Shown here in pieces: positions 10,097-18,968 of a stretch of 64,000 nt of DNA (positions within the stretch are counted from its first letter, which is position 1; the number at the start of each line of letters is the position of its first letter). The notes below the pieces were generated by a model, which was given only the letters and a program-made list of their open reading frames with translations, searched no databases and was not told the DNA's origin. This DNA comes from Bremerella volcania (GTDB taxonomy: Bacteria; Planctomycetota; Planctomycetia; Pirellulales; Pirellulaceae): positions 5,332,001 through 5,396,000 of the forward strand of contig NZ_CP036289.1 in the NCBI RefSeq assembly GCF_007748115.1, read 5' to 3'. Made by a program: the position numbers and the translations under genes.

Positions 10097-12940
10097 TTGT
10101 CGACATTGCAGATTGAAGCCCGAGGGGTCGAAGTTCACAACCTGAAAAAGGTAGATCTCGACATTCCGCACCGCCAGCTGATTGTCTTCTGTGGGGTGAG
10201 TGGAAGCGGAAAAACCAGTATGGCCCTCGATACGCTCTACGCCGAGGGGCAGCGCCGTTATATCGAAAGCTTCTCTGCGTACACTCGGCAATTTCTCGAC
10301 CGCTTGGAAAAGCCCGAGGCGGACCGGATCGACAACATCCCCCCAGCGCTGGCCGTAACCAAGGTAAACGACACTCGATCCAGCCGGTCTACGGTGGGTA
10401 CCGCTACCGAAACCACGGATTACCTGCGGCTTCTTTTCAGCAAGATCGGCAACATCATTTGCCCCAGTTGTAACCAGCCTATTACCAAAGACACGCCAGG
10501 TCGTGTTGCTGACCATATCTGCGGTGCAGGGGGGAGTGGCCGGATGATGGTCGCATTTCCCGTGGCCTGCGAAAGCGACGAATGCGAAGGGGTCATCGAG
10601 CAATTGCGCGAAGATGGCTTCGTCCGGGCAATTGTCGCTGGGCAAACGATTTCCCTAACGCCTGACGAAGATGAAGCTCTCAGCAAACGGCTTGATTCAG
10701 GCGAATCGATATCTGTGGTCGTTGACCGCCTGACGCTTGAATCGCTTAAGATCGAACGTCTCCGCGAATCGCTCGAAACCGGCTTCGCGCACGGAGACGG
10801 GGTCTGCGAGATTCTGCTCCAACCACAGGAAGAGGGCGAACTGAAAGGGCAGGGGAGTGCCGTCGAAATCGATGGCACCATGTGGCAAAGCCTTCGCTAT
10901 AGCAGTCAACTTCGCTGCGAGGCATGCAACCTGGAATTCATTGAACCCGACCCGCGACTGTTTAACTTCAACAGTCCCTTGGGGGCATGTCCTGAATGCG
11001 AAGGGTTCGGCAACATCATCGACATGGACATGGATCTGATTGTCCCGGATCGTCGCAAATCGATCGCCGAAGGGGCCATCGCTCCCTGGAACACACCTGC
11101 CTACAAACACGAGTTGGAAGAGCTGATCGCTTTGGCTCCCGACTATGACATTCCCATCAATACCCCCTACCGTGATTTGACCGAAGCACAGGTCAATTTG
11201 ATTATTGAAGGCGTACCTGAACGCGAATTCGGGGGCTTGAAAGGCTTCTTCGCCTGGCTCGAACGTCGCAAGTACAAGATGCATATGCGGGTATTCCTCA
11301 GCCGCTGGCGAAGCTTTCGCATGTGCGAGTCGTGCCGCGGGACACGCCTGCGTCCCGAAGCGTTGGCCGTTCGCGTTAATGGAAAGAATATCGCCGAGAT
11401 CTCCTCGATGAAGATCGTGGACGCGCTGGAACACTTCCGCCAATTGAACCTAAGCGCGTACGAGAGCGCCCTTTGCCGCCAGGTACTACCGCAAGTGCTT
11501 GCTCGCCTAGAGTATTTGTGTATCGTCGGCCTGGGCTATCTAGCGTTGGATCGCTCGCTGCGGACCTTGAGTGGTGGTGAAGCTCAACGGGTAACGCTCA
11601 CCAGCACGCTCGGCTCGAGCCTGGTGAACATGCTGTACGTGCTCGACGAACCGACGGCCGGTCTTCACCCGAGCGACATCACCCGGCTTAATGAAGCCAT
11701 CATCGACTTGCGAAATCGTGGCAATACGGTAGTCGTCGTCGAGCACGAAGAAACGCTCATTCGCGCTGCCGATCAAATCGTTGAATTTGGTCCAGGGGCA
11801 GGGGAACGGGGGGGAGAGATCATGTTCCAAGGGTCCCCCTCCGAAATCGAAGGGGACGAAGACAGCCTCACCGGCGAATTCCTCTCCGGCCACCGTAGCG
11901 TCGTTCGTAAACGCGACCGCCGCACTGCCACGCACGGGCGAGTTCGCCTGAAGGGCGCGCGAGGCAACAATCTCAAGAACCTGGAAGTCGAGTTTCCGCT
12001 TGGTGTTCTCACCGTCGTCACCGGCGTTTCCGGGGCAGGCAAGAGTTCGCTTGTCGATCAGACGCTTTACCCGGCGTTGTGCCGACGCAAGAAGAAGGAA
12101 AACATACAAAGTCTGCCATACGACGACGTCTTCGGCGATGGTCAAATTGACGATGTCGTCCTGGTCGATCAGGGCCCCATTGGTCGATCACCACGGTCGA
12201 ATCCGGTCACCTACATCAAAGCTTTCGACGAAATCCGCAACGTCTTTGCCGGAACGATGCAGGCCCGGACACGCAACCTGACCGCCAGTCACTTCAGCTT
12301 CAACGTCCAAGGGGGCCGCTGCGAAAGCTGCAACGGGGACGGGCACATCGCCATCGACATGCAGTTTATGGCCGATGTCTACGTCAAGTGCCCTGAGTGC
12401 AAAGGACAACGTTACAAGAAGGAAGTCCTGGAAATCACCTACCGCGGCAAGAGCATTGCCGACGTGTTGAACATGACCGTTCGCGAGGCATTCGTCTTCT
12501 TCCGCGGTCAGCCCAAAGTACAAGGCAAGCTGAACCTTCTTAATGAAGTCGGACTCGATTACCTCCGTCTCGGCCAGCCTGCCAATACGCTTTCCAGCGG
12601 GGAGGCTCAACGGTTGAAGCTGGCAGGAAACCTGGCGACCACCAAGAAGGCACGCACGCTGTTCCTGATGGACGAACCCACCACCGGCCTGCACTTCGCT
12701 GACATCGTGCAGCTATTGGACTGCTTCGAAAACCTGCTACAGATCGGTCACTCGTTGATCGTGGTCGAACACAATATCCACGTGATGATGGCGGCCGACT
12801 ACATCATCGACCTTGGCCCAGGTGCCGCCGACGAAGGGGGTAGCGTGGTGGCGATGGGAACGCCGGAAGAGATCGCCGCGAATCCCGATTCGGTGACCGG
12901 GAAACATCTCGCGGCGGCGCTGAAGAACTTGAAAGCGTAA
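10097..12940 (+). CDS. uvrA: UvrA, excinuclease ABC subunit A (or close paralogue)
   Basis: A 947-residue UvrA-type ABC ATPase that scans DNA for lesions and loads UvrB. Both nucleotide-binding halves are complete. Walker A motifs GVSGSGKT (33-40) and GVSGAGKS (about 642-649), signatures LSGGEAQR and LSSGEAQR, and Walker B/H loops LDEPTAGLHPSD with VVEHEE and MDEPTTGLHFAD with VVEHN are present. The UvrB-binding region and the Cys zinc modules are in place (CPSC, CEAC ... CPEC, CESCRGTRL, CESCNGDGH ... CPEC). It starts at TTG, supported by AAAGG six bases upstream; no in-frame ATG is close. Small departures (LSSGE in the second half) leave open that it is a second, paralogous UvrA. The next gene starts directly after its stop codon. 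Confidence 0.93.
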   Translation: MSTLQIEARGVEVHNLKKVDLDIPHRQLIVFCGVSGSGKTSMALDTLYAEGQRRYIESFSAYTRQFLDRLEKPEADRIDNIPPALAVTKVNDTRSSRSTVGTATETTDYLRLLFSKIGNIICPSCNQPITKDTPGRVADHICGAGGSGRMMVAFPVACESDECEGVIEQLREDGFVRAIVAGQTISLTPDEDEALSKRLDSGESISVVVDRLTLESLKIERLRESLETGFAHGDGVCEILLQPQEEGELKGQGSAVEIDGTMWQSLRYSSQLRCEACNLEFIEPDPRLFNFNSPLGACPECEGFGNIIDMDMDLIVPDRRKSIAEGAIAPWNTPAYKHELEELIALAPDYDIPINTPYRDLTEAQVNLIIEGVPEREFGGLKGFFAWLERRKYKMHMRVFLSRWRSFRMCESCRGTRLRPEALAVRVNGKNIAEISSMKIVDALEHFRQLNLSAYESALCRQVLPQVLARLEYLCIVGLGYLALDRSLRTLSGGEAQRVTLTSTLGSSLVNMLYVLDEPTAGLHPSDITRLNEAIIDLRNRGNTVVVVEHEETLIRAADQIVEFGPGAGERGGEIMFQGSPSEIEGDEDSLTGEFLSGHRSVVRKRDRRTATHGRVRLKGARGNNLKNLEVEFPLGVLTVVTGVSGAGKSSLVDQTLYPALCRRKKKENIQSLPYDDVFGDGQIDDVVLVDQGPIGRSPRSNPVTYIKAFDEIRNVFAGTMQARTRNLTASHFSFNVQGGRCESCNGDGHIAIDMQFMADVYVKCPECKGQRYKKEVLEITYRGKSIADVLNMTVREAFVFFRGQPKVQGKLNLLNEVGLDYLRLGQPANTLSSGEAQRLKLAGNLATTKKARTLFLMDEPTTGLHFADIVQLLDCFENLLQIGHSLIVVEHNIHVMMAADYIIDLGPGAADEGGSVVAMGTPEEIAANPDSVTGKHLAAALKNLKA

Positions 12941-13849
12941 GTGAACCGGCTCATGTCGAGCAATTCCATACGGATCATGCTCACGCAAGGGGCAACGTCC
13001 AACGTAAGTGCCGAAGTGTTCTGCATTTTACGCTACCCAAAAGGAGTGAGCGGAAGCGTAACGCTCAAAGATGCCTACCTAGAAGGTCCTTTCAGTAGCC
13101 GCGGTCGAACGCTCCCCTCCAAGTATCCTCTCAAACTGAAGTCGGTCAAATTTGACCACTCCGAAACCTATCAGGCAACCATTCCGGATCCAGCACTCTG
13201 GACCCCGCGAATGCCGAACTATTACAAACTTCGCGGCGTTCCCGAAGTGCAATCGCATATCGGACTTCGGGAAATGCATGTCCGTCGTGAAAGCTTTTAT
13301 CAGGAAGGACGACGCTGGGTTGTCAGGGCATGTGCCGCTTCGCCCGAGAAAGTACTGGGCGAAATTGACCAATGGATTGATGCAGACCTGGTCCCGATCA
13401 TCACCCTTGAACACGGACTAGATGACCTGCTTCCAAAGACGATGGAACTCGGACTACCTCTTATCCTGGATTTGTCGAATCAATCGAAAGATCAACGGTG
13501 GCGCGGGCTTCGAAAGTGTTCACGTTTTGCCTCAACGAGTTTTGTCCTTATTCCATCCGTCGAGGACGATGAATACGAGTTTATTTGCCGAGATCATTTG
13601 ATCGTCGGCAGAGCCGTGAAGAGTTCGGCCAAGACTCCGACCAATACACAATTCATCGCCGTTTCGGGGGACAACCTGAACTCAATTTGGAAACCAGATC
13701 GTCGACTTCCGGTCGTTGCTGCGCGAGAATGCAATGTAATGAGTCGCTCGCCCGCTGAGCTTCGTGCCCTGTGCGATCAATTCCAAGCCGATCTCGACCA
13801 CGGCGGCGACTACGCAGGCCTTTGGCTTCTTCCGAAAGCTACTTCATGA
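12941..13849 (+). CDS. Hypothetical protein with a GH2-like beta-sandwich segment
   Basis: A 302-residue protein I cannot name. The segment PDPALWTPRMPNYYKLRG, then IGLREMHVRRESFYQEGRRWVVRA, follows the pattern at the sandwich-to-barrel junction of family 2 glycoside hydrolases (LW-P--P-LY, G-R, F-LNG, LRG). The rest is shorter than a real GH2 barrel. It keeps strand-helix units (DADLVPIITLEHG, LGLPLILDLSNQ, TSFVLIPSVEDDEYEF) but shows no clear acid/base pair, so it may be a degenerate, non-enzymatic relative. GTG follows the uvrA stop with no gap; an ATG at 12953 is the alternative start. The stop overlaps the next start by four bases (ATGA), which implies translational coupling with the ThiF-family gene. 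Confidence 0.75.
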   Translation: MNRLMSSNSIRIMLTQGATSNVSAEVFCILRYPKGVSGSVTLKDAYLEGPFSSRGRTLPSKYPLKLKSVKFDHSETYQATIPDPALWTPRMPNYYKLRGVPEVQSHIGLREMHVRRESFYQEGRRWVVRACAASPEKVLGEIDQWIDADLVPIITLEHGLDDLLPKTMELGLPLILDLSNQSKDQRWRGLRKCSRFASTSFVLIPSVEDDEYEFICRDHLIVGRAVKSSAKTPTNTQFIAVSGDNLNSIWKPDRRLPVVAARECNVMSRSPAELRALCDQFQADLDHGGDYAGLWLLPKATS

Positions 13850-14892
13850 CCCAGCAGCCACAAGATCCCTTTGCCCGATACGCTCGCCAGATGAGCTATG
13901 CCCGCTTCGGTCGCGAAGGGCAGGAAAAGCTTTCTCAATCGACCGCATTGGTCGTTGGACTGGGTGCACTCGGGTCCGTCATTGCCAACACATTGGCTCG
14001 TAGTGGGGTGGGAACATTACGGATCGTCGATCGGGACTTCGTCGAATGGAACAATCTTCAGCGACAGGTCATCTATACCGAAGACGATGTCCGTCAACGT
14101 CTTCCCAAGGCAATTGCGGCAAAGAACCACCTGGAAGCCGCCAACGCTGACACTCGCATCGAAGCGGAAATCGCCGATGTCGATCATCGCAACATCCGCC
14201 AGCTTTGCGACGGGGTGGATGTCATTGTGGATGGAACCGATAACTTCGAGATCCGTTTTCTGCTCAACGATGCCTCACTGGAGCTTGGTATCCCCTGGGT
14301 CTATGGCGGATGCATCGGCGCCGAGGGGCAGACCATGACGATCGTTCCCGGGGAAACGCCTTGCCTGCGATGCGTTGTTCCGGAGTCACCTCCCCCAGGC
14401 ACCACCCCGACCTGCGACACGGCGGGCATTCTTGCTCCGATTATTGGAGTGATCGCTTCGCTTGAAAGCATGGAAGCGATCAAGATTCTTAGCGGCCATA
14501 CCCAGCAAGTCAGCCGAGCGTTGACCGTGTTCGATCTGTGGGAAAATCGCATTCGACCGGTGAAACTGGATGGCCTGAAAGACAACGCCGACTGCCCAGC
14601 GTGTGGCCAGCGAGATTTCGCCTGGCTTGCCGGCCAAAGAGGGAGCCAGTGGGCCGTGCTTTGTGGGCGGGATGCGGTTCAGTTAAGTTTTCCTGAAAAC
14701 AATGAGATTGATCTCACTGCATTTGCCGAGAAGCTCAAGCCGTTGGGAACAATTGAATCCAATCCCTACTTGCTACGTGCCAATATCGGAGAACACGCAT
14801 TCACGCTGTTTGGCGATGGACGCTGTATTGTCCACGGGACGAGCGATCCTGTTGAGGCTCGATCTTTGCACGCTCGCTACATCGGAACCTGA
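13846..14892 (+). CDS. ThiF/MoeB/HesA-family adenylyltransferase (E1-like)
   Basis: A 348-residue E1-like enzyme that adenylates the C-terminal Gly of a ubiquitin-like sulfur carrier (ThiS or MoaD type). It has an N-terminal helix FARYARQMSYARFG, the nucleotide loop VVGLGALGS, RDFVEWNNLQRQ, and the VDGTDNFEIRFLLND block. TCDTAGILAPIIGVIASLESMEAIK matches MoeB and ThiF closely. Two Cys pairs, CLRC and CPAC, should bind zinc. A tail of about 100 residues ends in LFGDGRCIVHGTSDPVEARSLHARYIG, common in ThiF proteins of this length. No sulfur-carrier gene is adjacent, so thiamin and molybdopterin roles cannot be separated. The start overlaps the previous stop by four bases. Confidence 0.93.
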   Translation: MTQQPQDPFARYARQMSYARFGREGQEKLSQSTALVVGLGALGSVIANTLARSGVGTLRIVDRDFVEWNNLQRQVIYTEDDVRQRLPKAIAAKNHLEAANADTRIEAEIADVDHRNIRQLCDGVDVIVDGTDNFEIRFLLNDASLELGIPWVYGGCIGAEGQTMTIVPGETPCLRCVVPESPPPGTTPTCDTAGILAPIIGVIASLESMEAIKILSGHTQQVSRALTVFDLWENRIRPVKLDGLKDNADCPACGQRDFAWLAGQRGSQWAVLCGRDAVQLSFPENNEIDLTAFAEKLKPLGTIESNPYLLRANIGEHAFTLFGDGRCIVHGTSDPVEARSLHARYIGT

Positions 14893-14995
14893 GCCACCAT
14901 TCTGGTTTTGGACTGGGCAAATCATTACAATAAAGGAAGCCTTTAAAAGGCTTTCAACACCGTAGTTTTACCCTCGTGCGACCAAGGACGTTACC

Positions 14996-15577
14996 GTGAC
15001 GGAACAACCTCACCACCAGTTCAATGAGTCTGACTTCCAAAACATGTTAGATTCGATGTTCGTCGCTGAAAACGAAGAACTCCTGGAGAAATTGCGGGAA
15101 CAGATCAAACATGACGAGGAGTTGGAAGAACTCTCTAAAGCCATCGGGATCGAAGACAAAGAACTCGTCCAAAGCCTGATGGATCTGGGCATTACGGCCC
15201 ATAGCATGGCTGCGTTGACCATGTACCCCATGGTTTGCGTTGCCTATGCGGATGGTGTTCTGAACATCGAAGAACGCGACCTGATCATGAAGATGGCCAG
15301 CGAATGGAACATGAAGCCTGGCGACGCTGGCTTCGAGGTTCTCAATCACTGGCTTGTTCAGGGCCCTACCGAAGATGGTTTCGCGGTCTGGAAGAAGTAC
15401 ATTCAGACCGTCATGACCCAAATGACGCCTCAGCAAATTGCAGACCTGAAGCTCAGCATCATGAGCCGCTCTAACGCCGTTGCAACCGCCGTGGGCGATG
15501 TTTTGGGTCGATTCGGCAACCGTACTAACAAGGCGGAAGATGCCCGGCTAGCGGAGATCGAGTCGGTCTTCCCGTAA
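14996..15577 (+). CDS. TerB-like helical protein, unknown function
   Basis: A 193-residue all-helical, acidic, predicted soluble protein. The segment MAALTMYPMVCVAYADGVLNIEERDLIMKMASEW resembles the metal-binding TerB fold (A-ADG ... E-E). TerB proteins in other bacteria belong to tellurite-resistance or stress modules, but no such genes flank this one. The match is by pattern and moderately sure. It starts with GTG at 14996, supported by AAGGACG five bases upstream. It sits 103 bases after the ThiF gene on the same strand. Confidence 0.75.
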   Translation: MTEQPHHQFNESDFQNMLDSMFVAENEELLEKLREQIKHDEELEELSKAIGIEDKELVQSLMDLGITAHSMAALTMYPMVCVAYADGVLNIEERDLIMKMASEWNMKPGDAGFEVLNHWLVQGPTEDGFAVWKKYIQTVMTQMTPQQIADLKLSIMSRSNAVATAVGDVLGRFGNRTNKAEDARLAEIESVFP

Positions 15578-15719
15578 GATCGGGTGGCACGTGAAATTCT
15601 TTTTTCCACGAATCGTTTGCAAGAAATCGCTCGACTTTGCAAACTGAAAGACTTGCGGGGGAATACCAAGGATCTATTCCCCTGATTCCTTTTCCACTCA
15701 TCCCAAGCTCGTGGTTCTC

Positions 15720-16778
15720 ATGGAGCGATTCAGCGCGCGGTGTCAGGCTTTGCTTTTCCTGTTCGTGGTCTGCCTATTGGGCATGACCACCAGCCGATCT
15801 GTTGGCGCGGAACTCCCCCTACCATTGACGGAAAATGGATTTGAAAAGTTTGGCTCGAAGTGGATTCTCACCGAGGAGCTGAATCTGAAAAGAGATATGG
15901 ATGCTTTGGAGGATGTTGTCAAGCGCATCATCCCACTGCGTCGCCAGATCGATCTCGCGGTAGCCGACAATGCATCGAGATGGCAAAAACAACAAGCGAC
16001 CTCGAAGCTGATCGACCAGATTGCCAACATCATGCGACGTTCGGCAGTCGGAACGGATGAAGAGAAGAAGGTCCAGAAGCAAGTCGATCAACTCAAACAG
16101 GCGAGCCGGGAACTCCGCGATGGCGTCGATCCAAAGCGTTTCGGAGCACAACCGCACATGCGAGCGATGCTCGAGTCGTTGACGCTAATGCACCAGCAGG
16201 CATCGGTCCTCGCCGTTCGTGTCGAACGAGATTCGGCCCAGATCAATGAGGCCTATCAGAAACTGTCTAACACGACACACAGATGGCTGGAAGAGCACCC
16301 AGAACTGTGCATCGGCCCCCTTTTCCGCGCCGAACAGGTCGATCAAGTCGTTCGTAAAGCCCGGGCATCGATCGATTTTGATGAAGTCCCCATGTATCTC
16401 CAAGGAGATCAAAAGCGAGTCGGTGTCGTGCTGAGCGACCAGTTCCCGACGGTTCTTACCATCTGTCCGGAAGACAATCGGTTAATTCTGACCTCCAACA
16501 TGGCCTATACGGTCGGCTTGCGCCATCTGGGCGATACCCAACTGGTGACTCTTCCATGCGGACTTGAAACAAAAGCCCGTACTGCAAAGCTGCCCCAGTT
16601 GCGAATGGGGTCGGCCAATCTTCTTGATGTATCAGTTATCGTTCTAGAACCCTCGGATGAGCATCTAGGGGGGTTTATTGGCCTCAAGCTTCTTCAAGCC
16701 TGGAATCCGACCTTCGCCCAGTCGGGAATTTCTCTCTCGCTTGATGCGTCTAACCAAGCATCAACGGCATCTCGCTAG
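15720..16778 (+). CDS. Exported protein with degenerate retropepsin-like domain
   Basis: A 352-residue protein with a signal peptide (LLFLFVVCLLGMTTSRSVGA). An N-terminal helical, coiled-coil-like half (residues 30-170) leads to a C-terminal domain with the layout of a bacterial retropepsin-like aspartic protease. LILTSNMAYTVGLRHLG occupies the place of the usual lhDTGAs-tvis---a--LG strand, and LGGFIGLKLLQAWN matches the GLLGmdfL-f helix. The catalytic D-T-G is replaced by T258-S-N, so proteolysis is unlikely. It could bind rather than cleave. GTG at 15711 is an alternative start. The gene stands alone; a 386-base gap follows. Confidence 0.7.
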   Translation: MERFSARCQALLFLFVVCLLGMTTSRSVGAELPLPLTENGFEKFGSKWILTEELNLKRDMDALEDVVKRIIPLRRQIDLAVADNASRWQKQQATSKLIDQIANIMRRSAVGTDEEKKVQKQVDQLKQASRELRDGVDPKRFGAQPHMRAMLESLTLMHQQASVLAVRVERDSAQINEAYQKLSNTTHRWLEEHPELCIGPLFRAEQVDQVVRKARASIDFDEVPMYLQGDQKRVGVVLSDQFPTVLTICPEDNRLILTSNMAYTVGLRHLGDTQLVTLPCGLETKARTAKLPQLRMGSANLLDVSVIVLEPSDEHLGGFIGLKLLQAWNPTFAQSGISLSLDASNQASTASR

Positions 16779-17164
16779 GCAAAATCGCTTAGAAACTCTT
16801 CTCTGCGTTCCCTCAGCGGGCACCCGTATTTGCTTGGTTTTTGTGAGTTTTTGGACGACGATGCTTCCAATGCTTTGGATAATAGTAACAATAAGAAACT
16901 TGGGAAGTTCTATTTAGACTTCCGCGTGAAATTTCGATGAGGCAAACCGAATAATTTCAAGATTGGGTTTTCCTAGTTTCGGAATAAGCATTATGAATAA
17001 CCTCGCGGGCTGCTGAATTTTGGCAAACTTTGCGTGTTGGCTAATTATTGCTCATTAGAACGCCGAATGCGTAGTAGATGGGCAGATAATTGTACACGGC
17101 AAAGTTGAACGTATAATTCAGAGAGCCGATTACCGCGAAAGCATATTTGTGAGGAGTATTGGGG
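16779..17164. other. Intergenic region without a convincing gene
   Basis: This 386-base gap is AT-richer than its flanks, with runs such as TTTGGATAATAGTAACAATAAG near 16875. I see no start codon followed by a sensible protein, no terminator hairpin with a T tract and no tRNA. It probably holds the promoter of the PAS-GAF gene; GAGGAG at 17151-17156 is that gene's ribosome binding site. A minus-strand open frame covering 17041-17286 has no supporting site and looks accidental. Confidence 0.6.
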
Positions 17165-18883
17165 TTGGCGGCGAAACCCAAAATCCTGTGCCTGTGCGAT
17201 TCGAACAACGATTCCAGTGTTGTTGAGGAACTTCGCCAGGATTTTGAAGTCACGGAAGTGAACAATCCACTTCGCGTGATCGCCAAACTTCGAAATGACC
17301 CTTACAGCGGATTGTTCATCACAACCTCACATCAAGAGGTTGCCAGCCGCATCAGCAATCTGCTCGAGAATGAGCACATTCTGGATGGCATGCCCGATGG
17401 TGTCGCCATGCTCGACCGGGAAAACACCATTCAATGGGTGAATTCCTGTTTGCAGCGTTGGGCCAATCGAGGTGACTTGGTTGGCCAGAATTTCTACGCG
17501 GCACTGAATAGTCCTGAAATTCTGGGCCCCGACTACTGTCCATTTCACACGGCCATGACCACCGGCCAGGCTAGCGGGTCGACGCTTCGCACCGAAGACA
17601 ATCGTTACTTCCATGTGCACGCGGCCCCGGTACTTGTCCCCAACAGTCCGCCGAATAACCTCATCGTTACCGTCCGAGACGTTACCGATGAAGTCATTCA
17701 GCGACAAAAACTCGATGCCATCCACCGGGCTGGGATGGAATTGGCTGATCTGACGACCGAAGAAATCTTCAACATGGAGGTTTCCGAACGGATCGAGCTG
17801 CTCAAAAGCAACATCCTGCACTACACCAAGGATTTGCTGAGCTTTGACGTCATCGAGATTCGCCTTCTAGACCAACGCACCGGAGAACTCGTTCCTCTCC
17901 TATCGGTCGGGATCGACAAAGAAGCGGCCGAGCGGGAACTGTACGCTCAAAGTACCAACAACGGTGTGACCGGCTTCGTTGCCTCGACCGGCAAGAGCTA
18001 CCTTTGCGAAGACACCAGCAAAGATCCGCTTTACCTGGAAGGCTTCAAAGGCGCGAAAAGCTCTTTGACGGTGCCGCTTTTGCTACACGATCAAGTGATT
18101 GGATCGTTCAACGTCGAAAGCCCCGAGCCGCGGGCCTTCACCAACAGCGACCTGCAGTTTCTCGAGATCTTCTGTCGCGACTTAGCGGTTGCGTTGAATA
18201 CGCTCGAACTTCTGGTTGCTCAACAAGCCAATACAGCTCAAGCCAGCGTTGAAGCAATTCACAGCGCGGTCGCTTTGCCCATTGACGAAATCCTGAATGA
18301 TGCCGTGAACGTAATGCAGCGTTACATCGGCCACGATGAAGAAGTCGTCGAAAAACTGAAGAATATCATTCAGAACAGCCGCGATATTAAACGCGTCATT
18401 CAGCGTGTGGGCGAAAAGATGACGCCTGCCAAGGCTGTTCCCGCCTCCGCAAAGCAAGAACAGCGCCCACTGCTCAAATCGGCTCGTGTACTGGTAGCCG
18501 ATGCTGACGAATCCGTTCGTAGTGCGGCTCATGCCTTGCTGGATCGTTACGGCTGTGACGTGGAAACTGCCCACGACGGGGCCGAAGCGCTTTGCATGGT
18601 CCGCGCAGGCCTGCATTCCACGGGATACGATGTCATCATCAGCGATGTTCACCTGCCAGACATGTCCGGCCATCAATTGATGGTCAAACTGGGCGGCATC
18701 ATCTCCCCCGTACCCATGATTCTGATGACTGGCTTTGGTTACGATCCGGGGCACTCGATCGTTAAGGCCCGCCAGGCAGGTCTCCTCCCCAATGCGGTTC
18801 TCTACAAGCCATTCCGACTTGATCAACTGGTCGAAACGGTCGAACGAGTCATGACCGCGTTCGCCAGCACCCCGTCGCCGTAG
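17165..18883 (+). CDS. PAS-GAF-receiver signalling protein lacking kinase catalytic domain
   Basis: A 572-residue cytoplasmic signalling protein. The order is: N-terminal receiver-like domain (about 1-75) without a phosphoacceptor Asp (GLFITTSH there); PAS domain (about 80-175, ILDGMPDGVAMLDRENTIQWVN); GAF domain (about 200-340, VTGFVASTGKSYLCEDTSKDPLYLEG); a helical hairpin like HisKA but with no phospho-His (AIHSAVALPIDEILNDA); and a C-terminal receiver (about 440-565) with acceptor Asp in IISDVHLPDMSG and Lys in YKPF. No HATPase domain is present, so it cannot phosphorylate itself. It may take phosphate from another kinase or act by dimerisation. I chose the TTG at 17165, eight bases after GAGGAG; TTG at 17159 is too close to that site. 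Confidence 0.85.
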   Translation: MAAKPKILCLCDSNNDSSVVEELRQDFEVTEVNNPLRVIAKLRNDPYSGLFITTSHQEVASRISNLLENEHILDGMPDGVAMLDRENTIQWVNSCLQRWANRGDLVGQNFYAALNSPEILGPDYCPFHTAMTTGQASGSTLRTEDNRYFHVHAAPVLVPNSPPNNLIVTVRDVTDEVIQRQKLDAIHRAGMELADLTTEEIFNMEVSERIELLKSNILHYTKDLLSFDVIEIRLLDQRTGELVPLLSVGIDKEAAERELYAQSTNNGVTGFVASTGKSYLCEDTSKDPLYLEGFKGAKSSLTVPLLLHDQVIGSFNVESPEPRAFTNSDLQFLEIFCRDLAVALNTLELLVAQQANTAQASVEAIHSAVALPIDEILNDAVNVMQRYIGHDEEVVEKLKNIIQNSRDIKRVIQRVGEKMTPAKAVPASAKQEQRPLLKSARVLVADADESVRSAAHALLDRYGCDVETAHDGAEALCMVRAGLHSTGYDVIISDVHLPDMSGHQLMVKLGGIISPVPMILMTGFGYDPGHSIVKARQAGLLPNAVLYKPFRLDQLVETVERVMTAFASTPSP

Positions 18884-18968
18884 TCCTATCGAAGAGATCT
18901 GATCTTTCGCGTTGGCAGGCGTAACGTAGACTTCAGTTGGCCAACCGATATGCGCTCTAGCGTTTCCC

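Noticed and set aside
17041-17286. Minus-strand open frame over the intergenic region and gene start
   Set aside because: It has no ribosome site, overlaps the PAS-GAF gene and shows no protein-like features.
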